A program made the translations under genes and the position numbers. The notes beneath the pieces were generated by a model. That model was not told the DNA's origin. It did no database searches and worked only from the letters and a program-made list of their open reading frames with translations. A stretch of DNA of 29,385 nt from CAYTOF01 sp964439435 (GTDB lineage: Bacteria > Bacillota > Clostridia > Oscillospirales > QAMX01): the NCBI GenBank assembly GCA_964439435.1, contig CAYTOF010000027.1, positions 1 through 29,385 on the forward strand, read 5' to 3'. This document shows positions 16,172-23,565 of the stretch, piece after piece; the stretch's first letter is position 1; every line of letters starts with the position of its first letter.

Positions 16172-17644
16172 ATGACTAAAAAACTGTTAGCCTTTGACTT
16201 CGGTGCTTCGAGCGGTAGAGGTATATTGGCTGAGTATTCGGGAAACAAACTAGTCATGAAGGAAACTACAAGATTTATAAACGATCCCGTTTTTGCATTT
16301 GGACACTATTACTGGGACTTATTACAACTGTTTTCCGAAATTAAGAAAACCATGATTCTTTTGTCTAGGCAAGGAGAACGCGATATTGCCTGCATGGGAG
16401 TAGACACATGGGGAGTTGACTTTGCTCTTTTGGATAAATTTGACAAACTAATTTCCATGCCTTTATTTTATCGTGATAAAATTACGGACAATGAGATGGA
16501 GCATGTGTTTGAAATAATACCCAAGCGTGAGTTGTATTCGAAAACCGGTATTCAATTTATGAAATTTAATACCATTTATCAATTATCTGCATTTTCCAGA
16601 AAATATCCCTCTACAATCGAACGAGCTCACTCCCTTTTATTGATGCCAGATTTGTTCAACTTCATGCTCTGTGGAATAAAAAATGCAGAATTAACTATGG
16701 CTTCAACGACTCAGCTATTGGATGTCCATACCAGAGATTGGGATAAAGACTTATTTGAGAGGTTATCACTCCCATTCCATATTATGCCATCTGTAAATGC
16801 ACCTGGAAAACTGCTGGGAGACACAACCTGTCAAATTTTCGAAGATACAGGACAAAAAATAAAAGTTGCCAGTGTTTGCGGACATGACACCGGAAGCGCT
16901 TATCTAGCAGTACCTACTACCAAAAATGAAAATAGCGTCTTTATTTCATGTGGCACTTGGAGCCTTTTGGGAGTTGAACTGGAAGAACCAATGGTAACAG
17001 AAGAGGCATTCAAAGCTGAATATACAAACGAAGCCGGATTCAATAAATCGATACGATTCTTAAAAAATATTATGGGACTCTGGATTTACCAAGAAATAAA
17101 AAGAGAACTTGAGCGTGAACATGGCGAATTAGAGTATGAAGTATTAGATACGGCAATTTTAGATAGTGAACCTTTTTTGTGTTTCATTGATCCTGATGCG
17201 CCGGAGTTTTTTGAAAAAGGAAATATGTGCGAAAGAGTGTCAACGTTTTGTGCGCGTACAAACCAAAAAATACCCGGAACCATTGGAGAGATTTTGCGCT
17301 GTGTACTTGAAAGCTTAGCCTTAAAATACAAATACGCCATAAGAGTATTAGAAGATATCCTCAGCACAAGATTTTCTAATATTCGAGTTGTTGGAGGTGG
17401 GTGTAGAGATAAGATTCTTATGGACTTCACCGCAAAAGCAACCGGCAGCGCCCTTTTGGCAGGCCCTGTTGAAGCTACGGCAATTGGGAATGTTTGTGCC
17501 CAGCTTATAGCTATTGGTGAATTAAGAGACTCGTGGGATGCAAGAGAACTAGTGGCTAATTCATATAGCATTACTGAATACACATGCAGTAACCGCGATG
17601 GTTGGGACGAGGCATATTATAAGTTTTTGAAAATAATTGGATAA
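16172..17644 (+). CDS. rhaB: L-rhamnulokinase
   Basis: A 490-residue FGGY-family carbohydrate kinase that phosphorylates L-rhamnulose to L-rhamnulose-1-phosphate with ATP. The N-terminus LLAFDFGASSGRGILAEY is the RhaB-type phosphate-binding motif (FGASSGR is characteristic of rhamnulokinases), followed by DIACMGVDTWGVDFALLD carrying the catalytic-region Asp. The second domain has VCGHDTGSAY, FISCGTWSLLG and the C-terminal VVGGGCRDKILMDFTAKATG adenosine-binding region. Length is the usual one for RhaB. A GGAGG site at about 16154-16158 lies 12 bases before the ATG. It is followed 38 bases later by rhaA, and the aldolase two genes upstream completes the L-rhamnose route. A fuculokinase-like activity cannot be excluded, but RhaA next door makes rhamnulose the natural reading. 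Confidence 0.92.
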   Translation: MTKKLLAFDFGASSGRGILAEYSGNKLVMKETTRFINDPVFAFGHYYWDLLQLFSEIKKTMILLSRQGERDIACMGVDTWGVDFALLDKFDKLISMPLFYRDKITDNEMEHVFEIIPKRELYSKTGIQFMKFNTIYQLSAFSRKYPSTIERAHSLLLMPDLFNFMLCGIKNAELTMASTTQLLDVHTRDWDKDLFERLSLPFHIMPSVNAPGKLLGDTTCQIFEDTGQKIKVASVCGHDTGSAYLAVPTTKNENSVFISCGTWSLLGVELEEPMVTEEAFKAEYTNEAGFNKSIRFLKNIMGLWIYQEIKRELEREHGELEYEVLDTAILDSEPFLCFIDPDAPEFFEKGNMCERVSTFCARTNQKIPGTIGEILRCVLESLALKYKYAIRVLEDILSTRFSNIRVVGGGCRDKILMDFTAKATGSALLAGPVEATAIGNVCAQLIAIGELRDSWDARELVANSYSITEYTCSNRDGWDEAYYKFLKIIG

Positions 17645-17682
17645 ACATTCACTCCAAATAAACTTAACAAAAGGAGCTAATT

Positions 17683-18933
17683 ATGTCATTGATTGAAAAT
17701 GCATACATTATTGCGAAAGAACGTTTTTTAGAGTACGGCGTGGATACGGATTTAGCGATTAAAAAGACATTAGAAATTCCGTTGTCACTTCATTGCTGGC
17801 AAGGGGACGATGTTTCAGGCTTTGAGAATCCGGATGCTACACTAACCGGTGGCATACAAGCTACCGGAAACCATCCCGGGAAAGCTCGAACTCCAGACGA
17901 ACTGCGCGCTGACATTGATAAAGCCCTATCCTTTATACCCGGTATTATGAAACTTTCCTTGCATGCATCTTATCTTGATACTGAAACTGTCGTTTCTCGC
18001 GATGCAATCGAAGCAGTTCATTATTCTAAATGGGTGGATTGGGCGAATATGCATGGTATTGGCCTCGATTTTAATCAAACCTTTTTTTCTCATCCTCTTT
18101 CCGGAGAGTTTTCATTATCAAATCGTGATTTATCAATACGTGAGTATTGGATAGAACATGCAAAACGATGCAGGAAAATTGGTGAATATTTTGGTCGCAG
18201 TACAGGAAAAACTTGCATCACTAATCTTTGGATACATGATGGATGTAAAGATAATCCTGTTGACAGATATGAGCCACGCGAAAGGCTTTTGACAGCTCTG
18301 GATGAAATATACTCCGAAACAATCGATCCAAAATACAATAAAGACAGTCTTGAAAGTAAATTGTTTGGAATCGGAAGTGAGAGCTATGTTGTTGGTAGTC
18401 ATGAATTTTATATGGGATACTGCATTACGAGAAATAAGCTTATTACTCTTGACTCTGGGCATTTTCATCCTACTGAAACTGTGTCAAATAAAATTTCTGC
18501 TTTACTCTTGTATATTCCGGAGATTATGTTGCATTTATCAAGACCCGAACGTTGGGACTCTGACCATGTAGTGACTATGGACGATGAATTGATGGCTATT
18601 ACTCAGGAAATAATAAGAGGAGGTTTCGAGAACAGAGTAAACTTTGGACTTGATTATTTTGATGCTTCAATCAATCGTATTGCAGCATGGATAATTGGTG
18701 CCCGGAATGCGCGGAAAGCTATTCTGCGTGCTTATCTTGAACCCATAGGTATTCTGAAAGCAAGTGAAGAAAATGATGACAACACTTCTGTGTTGGCATT
18801 GTTTGAAGAACAAAAAAGCCTACCTTGGGGTGCGGTATGGGATTATCTATGTGACCAAACTGAAGTTGGAGGAAATAACTGGCTTAAGGAAATCAAAAAA
18901 TACGAATCGGATGTAACTCTCAAAAGGAAATAA
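17683..18933 (+). CDS. rhaA: L-rhamnose isomerase
   Basis: A 416-residue TIM-barrel enzyme that interconverts L-rhamnose and L-rhamnulose in the cytoplasm. Highly recognisable stretches are IPLSLHCWQGDDVSGFE, TGGIQATGNHPGKARTP, GLDFNQTFFSHP, ITNLWIHDGCKD and ITLDSGHFHPTETVSNK. The metal-binding residues are expected in FGIGSESY (Glu), LDSGHFHP (Asp and His) and FGLDYFDAS (Asp). Length agrees with bacterial RhaA (about 415-420). AAAAGGAG lies eight bases ahead of the ATG. With rhaB directly upstream it defines the operon as one for L-rhamnose or a sugar epimeric to it (the family also accepts L-mannose and L-lyxose weakly). No regulator such as RhaR/RhaS is close by. Confidence 0.96.
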   Translation: MSLIENAYIIAKERFLEYGVDTDLAIKKTLEIPLSLHCWQGDDVSGFENPDATLTGGIQATGNHPGKARTPDELRADIDKALSFIPGIMKLSLHASYLDTETVVSRDAIEAVHYSKWVDWANMHGIGLDFNQTFFSHPLSGEFSLSNRDLSIREYWIEHAKRCRKIGEYFGRSTGKTCITNLWIHDGCKDNPVDRYEPRERLLTALDEIYSETIDPKYNKDSLESKLFGIGSESYVVGSHEFYMGYCITRNKLITLDSGHFHPTETVSNKISALLLYIPEIMLHLSRPERWDSDHVVTMDDELMAITQEIIRGGFENRVNFGLDYFDASINRIAAWIIGARNARKAILRAYLEPIGILKASEENDDNTSVLALFEEQKSLPWGAVWDYLCDQTEVGGNNWLKEIKKYESDVTLKRK

Positions 18934-18957
18934 GTATGAATAAAAAAGGAGCATTTT

Positions 18958-19326
18958 ATGATATACGGTAAAAATACTTGGCTTATTCCTGACGGATTTT
19001 GGGACTCCCACTCCAACGGACTCTATCCAAGCCATGAATCAATTTGCGTTTTAAATACATCTGACCAAGATGCAGATATTACCTTGACACTATACTTCGA
19101 AGATAGAGAAAAGATGGAAGGTTTTATTTCTCACTGCGCTGCAGGTAGAACACATCACATACGGATGGATAAGCTTTTAAGCGTTGGTGGGCATAGCGTA
19201 CCAAAGGATGTACCTTATGCTATTCTGTTTGAGAGTAGTGTACCTGTCGTTGTACAATACAGCAGGATTATGACAGGACAATCCGAAATGACCTTAGCAA
19301 CAACAATAGCATATCCGATCGGATAA
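18958..19326 (+). CDS. Anabaena sensory rhodopsin transducer (ASRT)-family protein
   Basis: A 122-residue soluble protein. The opening YGKNTWLIPDGFWD, the segment SHESICVLNTSDQDADITLT followed by YFEDREKM, and RTHHIRMDKL with VPVVVQYSR are typical of the small all-beta ASRT family (Pfam ASRT), first known as the partner of the Anabaena photoreceptor. No rhodopsin gene occurs here, and most members of the family are found in bacteria without one, where they have been proposed to be small-molecule-binding proteins linked to sugar metabolism. An AAAAAAGGAG site precedes the ATG by six bases. It follows rhaA by 24 bases and ends 14 bases before a membrane protein gene, so it is co-expressed with rhamnose catabolism; a ligand-binding or enzyme-modulating role is inference. 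Confidence 0.82.
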   Translation: MIYGKNTWLIPDGFWDSHSNGLYPSHESICVLNTSDQDADITLTLYFEDREKMEGFISHCAAGRTHHIRMDKLLSVGGHSVPKDVPYAILFESSVPVVVQYSRIMTGQSEMTLATTIAYPIG

Positions 19327-19340
19327 GTGTGGAGTGAATG

Positions 19341-19856
19341 ATGAACACAAACAACCTTGAAAAATGTGATGTATATTCACAAGGCCTTGTGTGGTTCAAA
19401 ATATATACTTTTGTCTACATTTACGCATTTATAGTCATAAAAATGGCACTTTTGTTTCATGCTGTATCGAGTGAGACTTATTGGGAAGGTCTTCGAATAT
19501 TTTTTTTAAAAAAAAGTGCTACAATCCCTCTTATTGATTTTATTGGCACAATTCTAATGTTAATTATAGCTATATCAAATGCCGTCTTTTTGCCAATGGT
19601 TGGAATGAGTGCATACAGAACAACATTTGCTCATATCTTCTCATTGATCGCATTTAGACCATGTATACTATTGTTGCAGTTAATACTATTAAACAAAATA
19701 AACGCTCAGGATATTAAAATAGCTATTTTTATTTATCCTATTACAGTTATTTTTGCAGTTATAAATATCGCTTATTTTTCGAAAAGAAAGGATCTCTTTG
19801 AAAACGATTTGACGGTACTAGTTACAGGAAAAGAGAAAGACATGACAAAACATTAG
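19341..19856 (+). CDS. Unrecognised small integral membrane protein at the end of the rhamnose operon
   Basis: A protein of 171 residues that I do not recognise. Hydrophobic stretches suggest four transmembrane segments: around IYTFVYIYAFIVIKMALLF, IDFIGTILMLIIAISNAVFL, FAHIFSLIAFRPCILLLQLI and IAIFIYPITVIFAVINIAYF. The C-terminal tail is charged and ends KEKDMTKH, probably cytoplasmic. Two ATG codons are adjacent (19338 and 19341); the TGGAG at 19330-19334 better fits the second, but either is possible. It is the last gene of the plus-strand operon, 14 bases after the ASRT-family gene and ahead of a strong terminator. Four helices are too few for a normal sugar permease. It might pair with the ASRT-family protein, but that rests on adjacency alone. 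Confidence 0.7.
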   Translation: MNTNNLEKCDVYSQGLVWFKIYTFVYIYAFIVIKMALLFHAVSSETYWEGLRIFFLKKSATIPLIDFIGTILMLIIAISNAVFLPMVGMSAYRTTFAHIFSLIAFRPCILLLQLILLNKINAQDIKIAIFIYPITVIFAVINIAYFSKRKDLFENDLTVLVTGKEKDMTKH

Positions 19857-19882
19857 TAATAACATTTTATTCCCGATATCAG

Positions 19883-19931
19883 GTTAGTGCCATAATGGAT
19901 TTATATAATCCATTATGGCACTAACATTTTT
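19883..19931 (+). terminator. Intrinsic terminator of the rhamnose operon
   Basis: A perfect 19-bp stem (arms 19883-19901 and 19907-19925, starting GTTAGTGCCATAATGGATT) closes on a 5-base TATAT loop and is followed by ATTTTT. It lies 26 bases after the last plus-strand gene and between two convergent operons. The T-run is only on the plus side, so it mainly ends rightward transcription. Confidence 0.88.
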
Positions 19932-19972
19932 ACAAATCTCAATGACTGAAAAAATAAAATCTTATCACTTAT

Positions 19973-20488
19973 CTATGGAAGGAAGCTCATTTTAGTCAAA
20001 AGGATTGTGGCAATATAACCGGTTAGAAGACCAGATGGTATCGACAGTAAAAGAAGTAGTGGTAGATAGCTAAAAATGAGTCCAAAGGTTGAAAGTATAA
20101 TTGATGCGGCAGCAACTTGGCCAATTACATGAGCCGCAGCCGAAGCCATACTAACTCCAGCTATTGAGAAATATTTTGCTCTGTAGATACTTGTTGCCAA
20201 TAAATAAGAACAAATCGCTCCGGACAAACTCATTATCAAACCAATTGGATTACCAAACAAGAGAGAAGATAGTGATACTCGAAGCAAAGTTATGATTGCT
20301 GCATCTTTCTTACCTAAGTTGTATAAAGTAAAGAGTGTTACTATATTTGCAAAGCCGAGTTTAAAGCCTGGAATTTGAATGGGTAATATCAATGTTAAGG
20401 GGCGTTCCAGCCAAGAAATAACAATAGCAACAGCTACCAACATGCCGAACAGAGTAATCTTTTTAACTTGATATAGTCTACTTTGCAA
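19973..20488 (-). CDS. Gx transporter / heptaprenyl diphosphate synthase component I-like membrane protein
   Basis: A hydrophobic protein of about 171 residues with the PGFKLGFANIVTLFTLYNLG motif and the downstream LRVSLSSLLFGNPIGLIMSLSGA, both characteristic of the family annotated as heptaprenyl diphosphate synthase component I or Gx transporter (Pfam Hpre_diP_synt_I). It has about five or six transmembrane helices. Such genes commonly follow a NusG-II gene behind rnf in clostridia, as here, so a role linked to Rnf, quinone-like cofactor or flavin supply is suspected but not proven. A longer in-frame start (20515) exists, but the GGGAG at about 20498-20502 favours a TTG at 20486-20488; this still overlaps the preceding gene by 11 bases. 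It is the last gene of the leftward Rnf operon. Confidence 0.82.
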   Translation of the reverse strand: MQSRLYQVKKITLFGMLVAVAIVISWLERPLTLILPIQIPGFKLGFANIVTLFTLYNLGKKDAAIITLLRVSLSSLLFGNPIGLIMSLSGAICSYLLATSIYRAKYFSIAGVSMASAAAHVIGQVAAASIILSTFGLIFSYLPLLLLLSIPSGLLTGYIATILLTKMSFLP

Positions 20489-20852
20489 TGGTATCAACTC
20501 CCTTATTATCAACAACGTTGGTTGATATTATTATGGCGATTCGTTTTGGTAGACATACAATCATTTCATGTGGTTGCTCAATCTTGCCTGATTTGACACA
20601 GATTTTGTCATCGCAATCAGCTTCAAGGACATAAGCGGCTGCACCTTCGATAATTATTACCATACCTTCACACTTATATCTTCCATCGACTGCTAGATTA
20701 TGCTTGAATTGAAGTTCTCCATCTTTATATATGTTGGCATATTTCTCACCGCTCTCAACTGTTACGCTCAAAAGGAGAATTGCAACTATTACTATGATGG
20801 CAATTCCAACGAACAGATCTCCTATTTTAAACGATTTAACAATAGTGTTCAA
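20478..20852 (-). CDS. NusG domain II-containing membrane-anchored protein
   Basis: A 124-residue protein with one N-terminal transmembrane segment (DLFVGIAIIVIVAILLLSV) and an outer domain whose signature ADCDDKICVKSGKIEQPHEM, followed at once by IVCLPKRIAI, matches the NusG_II family. Despite the name it is not a transcription factor: the domain is named for a fold similarity. The pair of cysteines (CDDKIC) plus a third in IVCLP are conserved in the family and might take part in redox or metal chemistry. It starts at TTG (20850-20852) with AAGGGA upstream. It lies 51 bases after rnfB and overlaps the Gx gene by 11 bases, the arrangement known from clostridial rnf loci. A role in Rnf maturation is a reasonable inference only. 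Confidence 0.84.
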   Translation of the reverse strand: MNTIVKSFKIGDLFVGIAIIVIVAILLLSVTVESGEKYANIYKDGELQFKHNLAVDGRYKCEGMVIIIEGAAAYVLEADCDDKICVKSGKIEQPHEMIVCLPKRIAIIISTNVVDNKGVDTIAK

Positions 20853-20903
20853 AATAATGTCCCTTGATATAATTTAACTAAAATATTAGAAAAAGAATTA
20901 TAA

Positions 20904-21689
20904 TCATAGTTGCACAATGCACTTTACAGGACAAACTTTAACACATTCTCCGCATGAAGTACAAAGTGCTTGATTAATTGTAGCAAAGTTATCATGCACT
21001 TTTATGGCATTAAAATTGCATGCTTTTTCACAGCGTTTACAGCTTATACACCCATTTTTACAAGTCAAACGAGTTTCTCTACCTGTAGCTTTTGATCGGC
21101 ATGCGACAATAACAGTGGCATTTTTAGATTCACCAAAAATAATATGTTTTGGACATATTTTAGCACAGAGCATACATCCAGTACATTTATTTCGATCTAC
21201 AACCGCACATCCATTGACAATGGCAATAGCATCTGATGGACATACTTCAACACAATCACCAAAACCAAGGCATCCGTCATGACAGGAACTGCGTCCTCCA
21301 TAAAATTGACTTGATGCTGCACAGGAAAGCACACCGCGATAATTATACTTATCGTGTGTAGCGTCGTAATTCCCACGACAATGCACAAAAGCAATTAAAT
21401 CTTTCATTTCATCATAGGGGATTCTGGTCAGTGTGCTGATAGCATCAGCAGTGTCTTTACCTCCGGGAATACATAAATTTGGAGGTGTCCCATCAATGGC
21501 ACAACTCTTTGCATAATCATCACATCCGGCGAAACCACACACGCCGCAATTCAAACCGGGTAGCACATTTCGGATTTCAATAGTGGAGTCTGTTTCCTGG
21601 CCTGGGAATTTATTTGATAGATAAAATAACAGGATGCCGGCAAAGGCCGCAATCACAAAAAACAATGCTACCGGAAGTATAAATTCCAT
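20904..21689 (-). CDS. rnfB: Electron transport complex subunit RnfB (multi-ferredoxin)
   Basis: A 261-residue membrane-anchored iron-sulphur protein, the entry point for electrons from reduced ferredoxin. A single N-terminal helix (LPVALFFVIAAFAGILLFY) is followed by the four-Cys cluster NCGVCGFAGCDDYAKSC with a distal Cys in PNLCIPGG. After this come four ferredoxin-type motifs: CHDGCLGFGDCVEVCP, CTGCMLCAKICP, CKNGCISCKRCEKAC and CTSCGECVKVCP. The large number of clusters is typical of clostridial RnfB and exceeds that of proteobacterial RnfB. GGAGG lies seven bases ahead of the ATG. It follows rnfA by 14 bases as the last of the six subunit genes. Confidence 0.95.
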   Translation of the reverse strand: MEFILPVALFFVIAAFAGILLFYLSNKFPGQETDSTIEIRNVLPGLNCGVCGFAGCDDYAKSCAIDGTPPNLCIPGGKDTADAISTLTRIPYDEMKDLIAFVHCRGNYDATHDKYNYRGVLSCAASSQFYGGRSSCHDGCLGFGDCVEVCPSDAIAIVNGCAVVDRNKCTGCMLCAKICPKHIIFGESKNATVIVACRSKATGRETRLTCKNGCISCKRCEKACNFNAIKVHDNFATINQALCTSCGECVKVCPVKCIVQL

Positions 21690-21703
21690 AATAGACCTCC
21701 TTA

Positions 21704-22309
21704 TCAGTTGCCAAATATGCCTTCGATAAGTCCCGTAAATCCGGCAAAAGAAAGGGAAACAATCGAAGCCGCAATGAGTGCTGAAGGCATGCCGCGGAAT
21801 GCTTTCGGAATATCTGAAGATTCAATTTTTTCACGTATTCCTGAAAACATAAGTAGTGCCAGAGCAAATCCAATGCCCGAACTAAAGGCATTGACAACCG
21901 CTTGTAGAAAGTTATATGTTTCATCAACGTTAAGAATAGTAACACCGAGTACAGCACAATTAGTTGTTATTAAAGGCAGAAACACTCCTAAAGCTGAATA
22001 CAAAGGAGGGGCGACTTTTTTCAAAACAATTTCAACCACTTGAACCAGTATTGCTATTATCAATATAAAGGTCAATATCTTCAAATATCCCATATTATAT
22101 GGCTCAAGTAGATAATTATAGATAGGCCATGTTACAGCAGCAGATAGTGTCATAACAAAAATAACTGCACCACTCATACCAATTGCACTTGATGTCTTTT
22201 TAGATACACCTAAAAATGGACATATGCCAAGAAAACGAGAAAGGATAAAATTGTTTACGAAAATTGAGCCTATTATTATAATTCCAATGCTACGCCATGT
22301 ATCTGTCAT
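21704..22309 (-). CDS. rnfA: Electron transport complex subunit RnfA
   Basis: A 201-residue integral membrane protein of the Rnf ion-pumping core, with six predicted helices. Conserved segments are FVNNFILSRFLGICPFLGVS near the N-terminus and LGVFLPLITTNCAVLGV in the centre; the Cys in each belongs to the pair that, with RnfE, holds an intramembrane iron-sulphur cluster. It forms the inverted-topology pair with RnfE. Its ATG overlaps the rnfE stop by four bases (ATGA), with GGAGG upstream, so the two are translationally coupled. Confidence 0.96.
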   Translation of the reverse strand: MTDTWRSIGIIIIGSIFVNNFILSRFLGICPFLGVSKKTSSAIGMSGAVIFVMTLSAAVTWPIYNYLLEPYNMGYLKILTFILIIAILVQVVEIVLKKVAPPLYSALGVFLPLITTNCAVLGVTILNVDETYNFLQAVVNAFSSGIGFALALLMFSGIREKIESSDIPKAFRGMPSALIAASIVSLSFAGFTGLIEGIFGN

Positions 22310-22986
22310 ATTTTAACCTCCTTGCTTTCTACCTCGCAACCACCGCCACAGGCTGTGAAAGACGGGCACGAACTGCAACCTGATTTAGTTTTTCTTTCTT
22401 TGCTATTTGTTACCACATTAATTACTGCCGTCACTATACCTAAAACAAAAAAAGCACCCGCAGGATATATGAAGAACAACATGCCACTTGAATTACCTCC
22501 AAACAGGCTTATTCCATACCAACTCAATGAACCGAGTACTTCTCTGATAGTGCTTATGATAAGCAGGGCTAAAGTAAATCCTATCCCCATTCCCAACCCA
22601 TCTACAACAGAAGGAAGAATTGCATTTTTGTTTGCAAACATTTCAGCTCTTCCAAGTATAATACAATTAACAACAATTAAAGAGAGAAAAAGTCCAAGTG
22701 ATGAATATAAAGCATGCATATAGGCTTCCATGACCAAACTGACAATTGTCACAAAACCTGCAATAATGACAATATATGCTGGCAGTCTGACCTCATCAGA
22801 TATAATTTTTCGCATGGAAGATATAACAGCATTTGAACATACGAGTACAGCGGTTGTTGCAAGTCCCATACCCAATGCATTTGAAGCAGTAGTGGTAATG
22901 GCCAACGGCGGGCATATTCCTATCATTAAGCGGAAAGTCGGATTCTCGTCAAATATTCCATTTTTAAAAATTTTTGTTAAACTCAT
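22306..22986 (-). CDS. rnfE: Electron transport complex subunit RnfE
   Basis: A 226-residue integral membrane protein, partner of RnfA in the membrane core. Conserved stretches are NPTFRLMIGICPPLAITTTA and GLFLSLIVVNCIILGRAE, which carry the paired cysteines for the shared iron-sulphur cluster. The C-terminus extends into a soluble cysteine-rich tail (SGCSSCPSFTACGGGC) of the kind seen in many clostridial RnfE proteins; five cysteines in 16 residues suggest metal or cluster binding. The ATG stands directly after the rnfG stop (TGAATG), and GGAGG is seven bases upstream. Confidence 0.95.
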   Translation of the reverse strand: MSLTKIFKNGIFDENPTFRLMIGICPPLAITTTASNALGMGLATTAVLVCSNAVISSMRKIISDEVRLPAYIVIIAGFVTIVSLVMEAYMHALYSSLGLFLSLIVVNCIILGRAEMFANKNAILPSVVDGLGMGIGFTLALLIISTIREVLGSLSWYGISLFGGNSSGMLFFIYPAGAFFVLGIVTAVINVVTNSKERKTKSGCSSCPSFTACGGGCEVESKEVKI

Positions 22987-23565
22987 TCAATTACCTCCAT
23001 CAGTGGCTTGAATACGGGCAAATTCATCAATGGCTATGTTCACAGCGCTTGTAAATGCTTTTGATGAACGTGTTGCAGCCGTGATAATATCAATGTGTAC
23101 TCCATTATCTCCATCGGTATCAAACCAATTTCCACCGATAAACTGTGATAAAAAATCTTTAGAATCGATTTTCGAACCAAGTCCTGGTGTTTCAGAGCTT
23201 CTTAGAACTTTTAAACCGGCAACAAAACCATTTTCGGCTACGCCCACAAGAATTCTGATGGGGGAGGAACCGTAATGATTACTGCTGTGAACGGTTATTG
23301 CAATGCCAATATTTGTTTTTACAGATTCGACAACTATGCCTGATGTGTTTTTTTCATATCCTTCATTTCGATACAGCAAATAAAATTCAGTAGATCCAGG
23401 CAGAACTTGCACGTAATCGTCCATCATTTTTTCTATAATCGATTGAGGATCCGTATCATCACTCTCTGATGTAAAGTGATAAACCACTGCCAGTGATGCG
23501 ACTGTTATAACACAGATTAATATTAGAATGAGTATTGATTTTACTGGACTCATCTTATTTTGCAT
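22987..23565 (-). CDS. rnfG: Electron transport complex subunit RnfG (covalent FMN)
   Basis: A 192-residue protein with one N-terminal membrane helix (ILILILICVITVASLAVVY) and an extracytoplasmic FMN-binding domain. The covalent flavinylation motif near the C-terminus reads DIITAATRSS, in place of the more common Dxx(S/T)GAT; the Thr acceptor is kept and Gly has become Ala. No flavin transferase (ApbE) gene is in the window, so it must be encoded elsewhere. The gene overlaps the rnfD 3' end by 16 bases and has GGAGG nine bases ahead of its ATG. Confidence 0.94.
   Translation of the reverse strand: MQNKMSPVKSILILILICVITVASLAVVYHFTSESDDTDPQSIIEKMMDDYVQVLPGSTEFYLLYRNEGYEKNTSGIVVESVKTNIGIAITVHSSNHYGSSPIRILVGVAENGFVAGLKVLRSSETPGLGSKIDSKDFLSQFIGGNWFDTDGDNGVHIDIITAATRSSKAFTSAVNIAIDEFARIQATDGGN

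Noticed and set aside
17086..17583. A 165-codon open frame antisense to rhaB
   Set aside because: It is a mirror of the conserved RhaB coding sequence, has no ribosome binding site and no recognisable protein features.
18133..18571. Overlapping frames of 89-111 codons within rhaA on both strands
   Set aside because: The rhaA frame is fully conserved, and these shadows lack ribosome binding sites and family motifs.
22322..22723. A 133-codon plus-strand frame inside rnfE
   Set aside because: It lies antisense to a well-supported membrane subunit gene, and the sense strand has all conserved motifs.
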